DNA from: an uncultured Aggregatibacter sp.
Lineage (GTDB): Bacteria; Pseudomonadota; Gammaproteobacteria; Enterobacterales; Pasteurellaceae
Assembly (NCBI RefSeq): GCF_901873365.1
Contig: NZ_CABFLM010000082.1
Location: forward strand, 33,437-97,436
DNA length: 64,000 nt
Direction of reading: 5' to 3'
Shown: positions 26,029-35,077 of the stretch, piece after piece
How positions within the stretch are numbered: the stretch's first letter is position 1
Layout: each line of letters begins with the position of its first letter
The notes under the pieces: model-generated
Seen by the model: only the letters and a program-made list of their open reading frames with translations
What the model was told of the DNA's origin: nothing
The model's database searches: none
Position numbers and translations under genes: made by a program

Positions 26029-29000
26029 TTAGTTTGTATTCAAACCCTCCATCATGCGGTATTTACGCAACATCTGAGCTTGTACTCTGCTCATGTCTTT
26101 ATTGTAACGTTTAATGCCATTTTCATAGGCTACCGCACTAATTTGACCCGCTCGAAGTGCACGGGTAAGTTTTGCTTTCTCACTTTTCATTTTACCAACC
26201 ACTGACGCGTCTTCTTCGTGGAATTTGATTAGCTTGCGTTTATCATCATCTAACCAATCACCAAGCTCGCCACGGGCTTTGCGTGATTCGTACTCTTTCG
26301 CTACATTCCCCGCCTCTCCGCTTGCCTCATAGTAACGGCTTTGAATTGAAAACTCGTTAGTGGTGCCAATAAACTGATTTATGAAAGGCATTCTTGTATT
26401 GCGTCCTAACTGTTCACGGTTAGGGTTTTCAATAAAGACAGTATTCAACTCTTTAAGGCTGCCGAACATTGAGCTATACCCATCAAACAAATTTTTAATT
26501 TGTTCCGGGTGCATATCGATGCCCAAGGTATCATTGAGATCTAACGCCACATCTTTCCAGAACTGCGCTGTCGTCGCCTTTGATTGCTCTGCTTTCAACT
26601 TGTCATCACGCACAAAGTTTGTCGTGATCTTGTTACCAAATGCCGAACGATTAAGAACATTCTGCATTAATGGTTGAAGAATTGTTGGTGTTGCGGTCAA
26701 CGTCAATTTCTCCATCGGATATTTCGCTGCTGAAATTTCAGATGGAGACACCGGCGCAAAAGTCTTCAAGGAGTGCGCTAGCATATTCACTCCCGCTTCC
26801 GTTAATGAAATATCGCTCACCGCACCTTTTACGATATTCGTAGCAAAATTCCACGCCATCTGCGGCATACCAAAGCCAACAGGGAATTTAAAGTAATATC
26901 CATCACCAATTGGGAGTGGAATATAACGGGTAATATCGCCAAGCTGATCCATTTTGTTACCGCCCTCATCTTCATCGTCCATTGAACGCAATACAGTATA
27001 AAGCACGGTCATCCCGGCAAGATACGCCGCAAAACGATACTGCCCTTTACGGGTGGAGAGATAACGAATTAGGTTTGCCGCGCCCATCACGGTTGGTTGA
27101 GAGAACATATACAGTGCTTTGATGCCACGCATTTTGGAACCCGTCTTGCGGAAGTTGGTAAGCTCCAATGTTGTGGCCGCCGCCTGTTTTGAATCAATGC
27201 CGTTTTCCACTAAGGCTTTATAAGCCGCTAATGCAGAAACGGTATCGAACATTTTATTGTACCCCTCAAGCACCTTACCCGCTTTTTCGAGCTTGCTTGC
27301 GATAGGATTATTTTCTTTTTTCAAGCGCTTGATTAAATCGGTTTCGGATTTATCCAAATAAGTACCGTAGTTTGAAACACCGCCCTCTTTGAGCAACTGT
27401 TTAAGCATACGCTCTGCCGGCACACTATCACGCAATTCTTGACCAAAGCCAAGGCGCTTGGTGGCTTGCCATACTTCTTTGTCGGTAAAAGCATTCGCAA
27501 TGGTTGCACGACCGATTTTATCCATCGTTTTGCTGTCCACTAAACGATTATTTTTGTCATAGAGTTTCTGCACCCGGATAAATTCTGATTTTTCCCAAGT
27601 ATCACGCATCATGTTCCCCGGAGCGAACATCAATGTCCATTGCGTTACACCGCGCGCATACCATCCTGTCGGTTTAGAAAGTAATTTTAGAAAATCATTT
27701 GCGTGTTCTACATTATCATTGCGTAAGGCTTCCATTGCTTGTGCCGGCAATTCATATTCATAATATTGGCCACCTTCTTTACGAATTAGCACATTATCAC
27801 TCGAACGTGTTAAACCTTGCATTTTACGTTTACTAATGCCTAAATTTGCCGTGGCTTGTTCCCTTGCTTGAGAATCGGAATAACCTTTCTCTTTCAGCAT
27901 GGTTACTTCCGTTTCGTACAAGTCATCAATCTTGCCTTTAAACTCCGCGAAACCGGCATAGGTTGTAGATTTACCCACGGATTTCCACATTGCATCGATC
28001 GCATCTTCCGCTTCGGAACTTGTACGACCTTTTAGCGCTTTATCTCGTCCGATATTGACCGCACTTGAACCTGCACCTGAAATAATATCGGTATCAACAT
28101 CAGCATTCGGATCGCCTGTTAATGGGACGTAATGGCGGTTCGCCTTGTACTCTTGATATTCTTTTTCAGTGTAGCGTCCACTTGCACGATCGATTTCCAA
28201 ACGTGCTTGATTCAAGTCATAGACCATTTCAGCAACCGATTCTAAATCAGATTTACTAATATGTTGTTCAGTGTTCTTCAGAATCAATTCAGCTTCCGGG
28301 ATTGACCAACCACCGGCAACACCCGCCTTGAAACGATTGCCTTTGTTTTTGTAGTCGGTGTTGTAAATGTCCGCTTTGCGATTATCGTACTGCTCTTTCG
28401 CTTTCAGGTAAGCATCATTCAAACGGCGCACTTCTGCAACGGTGCCGTTTTGTCTTGCGTTATCCAATAACTGTTTAGCATCGAGCATGACTTTTTCATC
28501 ATTCCGCAATAAATCCAAGTTCTTCTCAATGGAATATTTAGCCGATATCCAGTTACCTACCATGCGCTTCATGGTGAGTTCATCAATCGGATTTTTGCTT
28601 TTCTTGGTCGCTTTAGAAAGTGCGGCAATCTTAGAGAGGATTGGTTTCAAATAGGCTTGTTCCAATTCGGAATTCATTGCGTCACGTTTCCCTTTGGCGG
28701 TGTACATGGCATCTTTCAAGCGGCGTTTCTCGTGGTCTCGACTACTCGTGTTCCCTGTTTGGTCTTCAAGGTGCATGGAATCAATCCAGTCATTCACCGG
28801 GCGCAGGCTATCAGCCAGCCATTCATCCACTTTACCCACTGCACGATTGAAACGTTCTTTAAAGCTTGAATAGTCTTTCGCTTTTAAATCATCCCAAAGA
28901 CTTGGCTCGCTTTCAGCTTTGGCTGTCTGAGAAAGATCAAGGGCAGATTGAGCTGTGTTGGCGCGGGAGAAACGAATATCGGCGTTTTCTGAAGAAAAGT

Positions 29001-32000
29001 CCCCATTATTATTCGTTGCAGATTTAATCTGATGTGGCTCAAATACCACATATGCTACCCCATCTTTACCGCTTGCTTTGTCTTTCCCCGGCACAATGAA
29101 ACCATCAATGCCTTCATTTTTAATAAAACGTTGCATACCTTCTGATTTATTATCAGGCAGCGCTATTGCAAAATCGGTCTTTTCGTTAAATCTTTTTGTG
29201 TCAGCTATGAATCCATCGACTAATTCCGCCGCCTGACGTTGAGCTTCGGCTTCATCAAATCCAAAAGAAAGGAATTCTTGTTTATTGGCTTCAATGGCTT
29301 GTTCGTGCGTTACATTGCGGAAATCTAATGGTTTTTCCATTTTAAGGTAAACTGCATAAGTATTTTCTTTGCCGCCACGTTCTTGCGTGCGACGGTTCGC
29401 ATAACTGTTGGCAATGTCTTCACTTGAAAAATAAAATCCCGCACCGAGATTATCAATATCAATTTTGCTCTTATCAAAGATGGTAAAGTTAGCATTTGAA
29501 CCGTGATAAACAACAAGCGGATTGCCATTTTCATCAACAACCTTACTGTTACCGAACCAACGTTTGAAATTAGCTGAATGAATTTGCTGATCGCTTTCAC
29601 CCTGTGCATCTTGCAAAATTTGCAATAAGCGCTTATCATTGACTTCTGATAAAGGCGATTGATTAGAAATCTCCGCACTAGATAAGCGAGAGGTCATTTC
29701 TAAAAGATCGCCTTTTTCAATTTTCGTCAATTTATGGTCGTAGTATTTATCGCCAGTAGTGGCAATTCCTACTGAGGCTCTTACGGTGTAATCAGCTCCG
29801 CCAATATTTAGCCCGGCTATATAATACTCGTATTCTTTAATGTCAGGATTTTTGGCTAAATCTTCATTTGGCAAAGTATCAATATAAATTGAGTTTTCAA
29901 TAATTTCAGGAATAGCCACAACACTTTGCAAGTGTTCGGGATTGCTGATATCGTGATGCAGTACTTCAGTTACTCCCGCTCTCCCTAATGAAATTTCACG
30001 ACCGGTATCCTCATTAACATAAGAACCTCGCAGTGTTTTACCATATTCCATTGCATTACGACGATATTGTCTAAAATCTTCGCTTGGCTCAATTTCTCTT
30101 CCTGAAATTCGGATGGTTTCCGCCTCACGTAACTTTTCCAAACTTTCAGCTTTAGAGCGTAATTGTGCACGGCTAAAACGAATATCATCATTTTCTTTAG
30201 AGAATGCACCAGTGTTATCAGTGGCGGATTTGATTTGGTTGGAATCAAAGGCGACAATTTCTTGTCTGTTAGGATATAAAATGCCATCATAACCAGCATC
30301 TTTTAGTATTGAACTGAAAGCTCCAGCATATTGGCTTCTCACCGAAAATGAATTTCCTACATTGAAAATAAAAGGATCAACTGTGTAATCTTCGTAACCT
30401 TGTTCAGAGAGTTTATTTGTTAAATGCTCGGCGACTCCCTCAGCAGATGTAAAATCACTAGGTCTAAATGGATTCTTTAATGATACATACGCACCAATAA
30501 TTTTTTCTCCATACGATTCTGAGGTTGCTCTATTTGGAGACAAGTAGAACCCTTTTCCTCTTAACCCTTTATCATTTCCTGCGCCCGCTTTATTCTTGTC
30601 AAATACATTAAATTCCTCACCTGTTCCGTGATAAACAACCAATGGCTCACCTGTTCGTTCATTCACCACTTTAGACGCATTTTCAGGATCGTTTTCCCAA
30701 TCCCCGAACCATGCTTTAAATTCAGGCGATCTAACTTGTTTCCATTGATGGAATGTGAGTTCGGTTTCGCCATTTTCTTTGGCTTGGTTGTAGCGTTCTT
30801 CGGTTAATTCTTCATTACGGCTAAAGCGTACGTTACCGCTTTCATTAAAATTTCCTACCGCACTTTTCTTAATATCAGCGACAAGATTCAATACATCGTC
30901 ATCAGAGAATTGCGCCGCACGTTCTAAGCCGAAGATTTTCGATAAGAATTCCTTGATTCGTTGTGCGGTCATCGCCAACCATGATTTAGCGGATTGGCGT
31001 TGCCCCTTCTTGATTTCAACGCCGTAACGTGTTTCAAGCTCATTCCATTTGCCAGTTTCATTAGCTGCCATGATTTCAGCAATAGCTTCTTCAATCGCCA
31101 CAGTTCGATTGGTTGCGGCTAAGTCATCTGTGCCTTTGCGTTGATTCTGAATTGCATCGGCTATTTGACTTACGGCTTTATTCTTGCCGACTTCGGCCAT
31201 AAGGTTGTCGTAAGAGCCTTTATAGCCCACGTTGATTCCACGGTGTGCCATTTCGTGCCATGCAACGAACTGTAAGCGTTCGTCTTTGGTCATGGTTTTT
31301 GTCGGCTTGATACTGTCGGCAACAATAGTGATTTTGCCTGTTTTCGGATTAAACCAACCTTCCACGTCAGAAGTGATTAAGTTCTTCACGTCTTTTGGTG
31401 GGTTAGCAAAGGTCGTAACTTCAATATGTTCTGCCGCTTTGCCAAAGGTTTGGCGTAAGATTTCTTGAGTGCGCTGAATATCAGGATTAGCTGTAGATTC
31501 CTGATTGTTTTTTGCGCTTTGGTATTGACTTAGGTCGGCTTCGGTTTTAATATCTCTCATAGAAAGGTTAGCGTCTGATGTAAGATCCCAATGCAATTGA
31601 AGCGGATGGGTTTTCAGAAATTGCGAGCCTTTTATGGAGTTAGTTTCTGATAATGGTGATCGCAATTGAAGCGTAAGATTATCTAAGAAATTGGCTCCTT
31701 TTTTCTTATTCCAATAAAGCAAGTCATTTTCTAATCCGCGTTGAATTTGCGAATTATTTCGTCCATATACACTAGCAATATTAATTAATTCAATTCCTTG
31801 TGAAGTTTGCTTTAAATGTAAGGCTGAAACAACAGGCTTGTTGATTCCATTCACACTTTCCATTAACTCTGTTAAAACCACATAACCATTTTGCTGTGTA
31901 CTGGATTTCATTACAGCTACAGGATCATTAATTTGTTTTGGTAGCTGTTTTAATGTATCAGGTGTAACATTATGTTTTCCTAACATTACCTTTTTCAATA

Positions 32001-35000
32001 CTGCACCACTGATCACCACATTAACATCAGGAAGACCCAGCATCTTCAATACGCTAGGAGTTGTGCCAACATCAATAATTTGCGATGAAAACTTGCCATT
32101 GGCTACATCATCCACCGCTTTCGCAAAATCAGAATCAGCCGATTCATTCAGACTTAATCGGATATCTTCATCAACATTCTTCGCTTGCTGCAATGATCCT
32201 AATTTATCGAATGCCACCTCACCAAACATACTGTCTTGTGATAGATTGCCATGTGTTTGAGCCTGATCGAAATATGCACCTAACACTTGCGCAATGCGCT
32301 TTCCACTACGGCGATTTTCATCAAAGATAGTTAAGATTTCTCTTGCTTCTGGCGATAAATCACCCACAAAATCATCCTGTGCAAGATAATCATTGATTTT
32401 GTAACCTTGCGCATTGAGTTGATTGTATTTTTCTACTGCCTGAATGATAGCATTAGAAATGCTGACATCAGAAAGCACGCCTGAATTAATATCTTGTTGA
32501 GTTTGAGCCACTTTAGGCGCAAGTGCGGTTAAGGCATTGAGTACGTTTTTAGCCCCTTGGTCGGTGTTCTCAATCAATCTTGATAAGGTTTGACTGTCTC
32601 CATAGGCTTGATACAACATTGCATTACGAATGCGTTGAACGCCTGTTTGACTTAAATTGCCTTTACCGTCCAATAACTCATTGCGCAAGTTTTCCGGCTG
32701 GTTTTGCACGAACTGACGAATGAACTGTTGATTATCCGGTGAATTAATATCGCCATTATCCCCTGCGATAAATGAATCCATACTCGGTAAACGGCGCGCA
32801 TCCACTTTCGCCTGTTCTAAATCAGACATCCGCATTCCGCCTTGCTCATTGGAATTAATTGCGACTTGCGCAATATCTACCGGTGAAGTTAAGCGGCGAA
32901 CAAGTACGGGATTTTCTACAGCATCTAATTGATCTGAATCAACACCAAAATGACCGGCATTATCTTTTAAGAATTGACGATAACCATCAGCGCCGCCCTC
33001 TTGATAGGCTTGACGGATTGCCATTGTACGACCATTACCGGCAATAATGGTTTTCCCGTCCAGTGCAAGCAAAGGTGCGCCCATATCCATGGTTGGACTT
33101 GCCGCCAATTTACGCGGATCTAAATTTCGTGCGATATTATTAATTTGCGATTGACTTGCGGTTCTGTCACGGTCACGGAATTGGTTATCATCTTTTTGTT
33201 GTGTAGGAGAAAGCATGGTCGCATCTACCACCTCATATTGGAAAGGTTGATAGTTTCCATTACCCACATCAATTTCATCATTTGCACCGCTGACTACACC
33301 ACTTCGATTTTCTGGTGCAACATTGGCGGTAAATTGAAGATTACTTTCATGTGTTGGTCGTTGATTGTTTTCGTTGAATTCGCGCGCTTTGGCAATATAA
33401 TCCTCAATCCATTGGCGCATGGCTTTACCATCTTTCGGGTTGAGTCCGTAGGCTTCTGCGATACTTTTTAATTCACCAAAACTTCGGTCGATAACAAATT
33501 GGCTTTTTGCGGCATTGTCGGCGAATACCATCGGATCGCTGATGAACTCATTTGCCCCAGCTAAATCCCCTTTTCTGAATTTCTCAATGGCTTTTGCTAC
33601 ATAAACCGCACGCTCCATTTGTGGGTCAATTGTAAATTCAGGCTGATTTGGTTGCGCTGTCTGCTCTTCACCAAAGAAATCTGATTCAAATTGTGCATTG
33701 GCTTGCTGTTGAACACGGGCATCTTCTTCCATTTGGCGGACGCGGGCATTCGCAATACCGGCATTATTCAATGCTTGAACACGGCTCGCAGAAACAAGAT
33801 CGCCTAAATCGGCTGCGCCTTGGTTGAGCATGTCAACGTAATTTTTTAACTGACTATCAATTGCTTCATTGCCAGTGTTAATATGATTTAACAAGGTGCG
33901 TTTTTGGTTATTGAATGCGCGGCGGTCGGTGTATGTGTCTAATCCACCCATAGCAGAGCCGAACACACCACCAAGCACGGCGCCATTGATGGCGTTATCT
34001 GCCATGCCCTCAGTTAAATCTTTGTTCGGGTTGTAATTGTCTTGTTCAGCCTTGTTCAAAGCGTATTGTTCACCAACGCCTTGAATGGCTTCGGTGCCAC
34101 CCTCAACCATTGCACCTTTAAGGAGCCCGCCTTTGATAGTTTTCGCCGGACTTCCAAGCCCCCAGAAACCGCCACCAAGACCGCTTACTGCATTTGTCGC
34201 TAAATCTGTTGCAATTGCCGCAGGATTTAACGCCGCATCACGACCGACTTTATCCGCAAAAGAAGCTTTGGCTAAATCATAAAGTTGCTCTACAGACTTC
34301 CCTTTTCCTTCCTCGCTGTCAGCAATTTCATAGTAAGCGTCCGAGAATTGAGGAATTTGTGATAGCTGCTCATTCGTCATCTGCATAACTTCGTCACGCT
34401 TTTGACTATACCGTCCACCACCGGACATGGCGGACATGGTGGCGGTAATCCCTACCATGTTCCAGTATTTTTGCGGAATACCCCGTTTAGCAGCTTGCTC
34501 TACGGCGACTTTGCCAACTTCTTCGGCCGCTTCTTTTTTCAGCAACATTTTACCGGCTTGTTTTACGCCGAATGTGGCCGCCTTGCCGGCACCAAGGGTT
34601 AAAACAGTATCAAGGTTTTGTCCGATCAGGGAGCCAAGATTGCCTGCCCACCAACGAACATTTCTAACTCCTTGCCCTTCTCCGTCAAACGCATTCTGAT
34701 TCAATGCGGCTTTCATTTCATCGGACATTGTGGCAAGGTTTTCGTCCGCCCCTTCCCCAGCCCAATCACCAACCTTATGTAACCAATCTGCACCGGTTAA
34801 CGCGCCTAAACCATGTGCAATATCACTTACGCCTTTCCACGCGCCCATTTGTACTGCATCAACCGTATCTGCAACAATACCCTGCTGTTTCGGCTCGGTG
34901 CTAGCTGACGGCATATCAATATAGGTACCGCCTGTATCATCACCTTTTCTCCCACCAGGATTGCCGCTGATAATACCAATCATCTCTTTATAGTCTTTGT

Positions 35001-35019
35001 CGGAAAGGTAAAAGCTCAT
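26029..35019 (-). CDS. Giant polyvalent virion protein, 2996 residues
   Basis: Very large multidomain proteins like this are thought to be injected with phage DNA and act on the host. In order, as judged from motifs: an N-terminal region with Gly/Ala-rich membrane-like segments (to about 370); a DdrB-like ParB domain around residues 620-720 (ALDGKTIIAGNGRTMAIRQ); and a MuF-C/BECR nuclease-like segment around 985-1100. A zincin peptidase follows with H1255-E-M-A-H1259. Two ADP-ribosyltransferase-like domains lie near 1430-1600 and 1815-1965 (FKAWFGDW/FKRWFG, VVYHGT/VVYHGS, GFYLSPN/GFYFSSE). A beta-rich associated domain sits between them. A long helical C-terminal part carries FAPGNMMRDTW near 2466 and a hydrophobic helix near 2670. 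It lies between portal and scaffold genes and is flanked by terminators. Confidence 0.85.
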   Translation of the reverse strand: MSFYLSDKDYKEMIGIISGNPGGRKGDDTGGTYIDMPSASTEPKQQGIVADTVDAVQMGAWKGVSDIAHGLGALTGADWLHKVGDWAGEGADENLATMSDEMKAALNQNAFDGEGQGVRNVRWWAGNLGSLIGQNLDTVLTLGAGKAATFGVKQAGKMLLKKEAAEEVGKVAVEQAAKRGIPQKYWNMVGITATMSAMSGGGRYSQKRDEVMQMTNEQLSQIPQFSDAYYEIADSEEGKGKSVEQLYDLAKASFADKVGRDAALNPAAIATDLATNAVSGLGGGFWGLGSPAKTIKGGLLKGAMVEGGTEAIQGVGEQYALNKAEQDNYNPNKDLTEGMADNAINGAVLGGVFGSAMGGLDTYTDRRAFNNQKRTLLNHINTGNEAIDSQLKNYVDMLNQGAADLGDLVSASRVQALNNAGIANARVRQMEEDARVQQQANAQFESDFFGEEQTAQPNQPEFTIDPQMERAVYVAKAIEKFRKGDLAGANEFISDPMVFADNAAKSQFVIDRSFGELKSIAEAYGLNPKDGKAMRQWIEDYIAKAREFNENNQRPTHESNLQFTANVAPENRSGVVSGANDEIDVGNGNYQPFQYEVVDATMLSPTQQKDDNQFRDRDRTASQSQINNIARNLDPRKLAASPTMDMGAPLLALDGKTIIAGNGRTMAIRQAYQEGGADGYRQFLKDNAGHFGVDSDQLDAVENPVLVRRLTSPVDIAQVAINSNEQGGMRMSDLEQAKVDARRLPSMDSFIAGDNGDINSPDNQQFIRQFVQNQPENLRNELLDGKGNLSQTGVQRIRNAMLYQAYGDSQTLSRLIENTDQGAKNVLNALTALAPKVAQTQQDINSGVLSDVSISNAIIQAVEKYNQLNAQGYKINDYLAQDDFVGDLSPEAREILTIFDENRRSGKRIAQVLGAYFDQAQTHGNLSQDSMFGEVAFDKLGSLQQAKNVDEDIRLSLNESADSDFAKAVDDVANGKFSSQIIDVGTTPSVLKMLGLPDVNVVISGAVLKKVMLGKHNVTPDTLKQLPKQINDPVAVMKSSTQQNGYVVLTELMESVNGINKPVVSALHLKQTSQGIELINIASVYGRNNSQIQRGLENDLLYWNKKKGANFLDNLTLQLRSPLSETNSIKGSQFLKTHPLQLHWDLTSDANLSMRDIKTEADLSQYQSAKNNQESTANPDIQRTQEILRQTFGKAAEHIEVTTFANPPKDVKNLITSDVEGWFNPKTGKITIVADSIKPTKTMTKDERLQFVAWHEMAHRGINVGYKGSYDNLMAEVGKNKAVSQIADAIQNQRKGTDDLAATNRTVAIEEAIAEIMAANETGKWNELETRYGVEIKKGQRQSAKSWLAMTAQRIKEFLSKIFGLERAAQFSDDDVLNLVADIKKSAVGNFNESGNVRFSRNEELTEERYNQAKENGETELTFHQWKQVRSPEFKAWFGDWENDPENASKVVNERTGEPLVVYHGTGEEFNVFDKNKAGAGNDKGLRGKGFYLSPNRATSESYGEKIIGAYVSLKNPFRPSDFTSAEGVAEHLTNKLSEQGYEDYTVDPFIFNVGNSFSVRSQYAGAFSSILKDAGYDGILYPNRQEIVAFDSNQIKSATDNTGAFSKENDDIRFSRAQLRSKAESLEKLREAETIRISGREIEPSEDFRQYRRNAMEYGKTLRGSYVNEDTGREISLGRAGVTEVLHHDISNPEHLQSVVAIPEIIENSIYIDTLPNEDLAKNPDIKEYEYYIAGLNIGGADYTVRASVGIATTGDKYYDHKLTKIEKGDLLEMTSRLSSAEISNQSPLSEVNDKRLLQILQDAQGESDQQIHSANFKRWFGNSKVVDENGNPLVVYHGSNANFTIFDKSKIDIDNLGAGFYFSSEDIANSYANRRTQERGGKENTYAVYLKMEKPLDFRNVTHEQAIEANKQEFLSFGFDEAEAQRQAAELVDGFIADTKRFNEKTDFAIALPDNKSEGMQRFIKNEGIDGFIVPGKDKASGKDGVAYVVFEPHQIKSATNNNGDFSSENADIRFSRANTAQSALDLSQTAKAESEPSLWDDLKAKDYSSFKERFNRAVGKVDEWLADSLRPVNDWIDSMHLEDQTGNTSSRDHEKRRLKDAMYTAKGKRDAMNSELEQAYLKPILSKIAALSKATKKSKNPIDELTMKRMVGNWISAKYSIEKNLDLLRNDEKVMLDAKQLLDNARQNGTVAEVRRLNDAYLKAKEQYDNRKADIYNTDYKNKGNRFKAGVAGGWSIPEAELILKNTEQHISKSDLESVAEMVYDLNQARLEIDRASGRYTEKEYQEYKANRHYVPLTGDPNADVDTDIISGAGSSAVNIGRDKALKGRTSSEAEDAIDAMWKSVGKSTTYAGFAEFKGKIDDLYETEVTMLKEKGYSDSQAREQATANLGISKRKMQGLTRSSDNVLIRKEGGQYYEYELPAQAMEALRNDNVEHANDFLKLLSKPTGWYARGVTQWTLMFAPGNMMRDTWEKSEFIRVQKLYDKNNRLVDSKTMDKIGRATIANAFTDKEVWQATKRLGFGQELRDSVPAERMLKQLLKEGGVSNYGTYLDKSETDLIKRLKKENNPIASKLEKAGKVLEGYNKMFDTVSALAAYKALVENGIDSKQAAATTLELTNFRKTGSKMRGIKALYMFSQPTVMGAANLIRYLSTRKGQYRFAAYLAGMTVLYTVLRSMDDEDEGGNKMDQLGDITRYIPLPIGDGYYFKFPVGFGMPQMAWNFATNIVKGAVSDISLTEAGVNMLAHSLKTFAPVSPSEISAAKYPMEKLTLTATPTILQPLMQNVLNRSAFGNKITTNFVRDDKLKAEQSKATTAQFWKDVALDLNDTLGIDMHPEQIKNLFDGYSSMFGSLKELNTVFIENPNREQLGRNTRMPFINQFIGTTNEFSIQSRYYEASGEAGNVAKEYESRKARGELGDWLDDDKRKLIKFHEEDASVVGKMKSEKAKLTRALRAGQISAVAYENGIKRYNKDMSRVQAQMLRKYRMMEGLNTN

Positions 35020-35044
35020 GTTATTTGCCCTTAAAATTGAGTAA

Positions 35045-35077
35045 TAAAAAAGACCGCACTTTTTAGGTTGCGGTCTG
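35045..35077 (-). terminator. Intrinsic terminator with uptake signal, after portal gene
   Basis: AGACCGCA...AAGTGCGGTCT forms the stem and is followed by TTTTTT on the minus strand. Confidence 0.7.
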
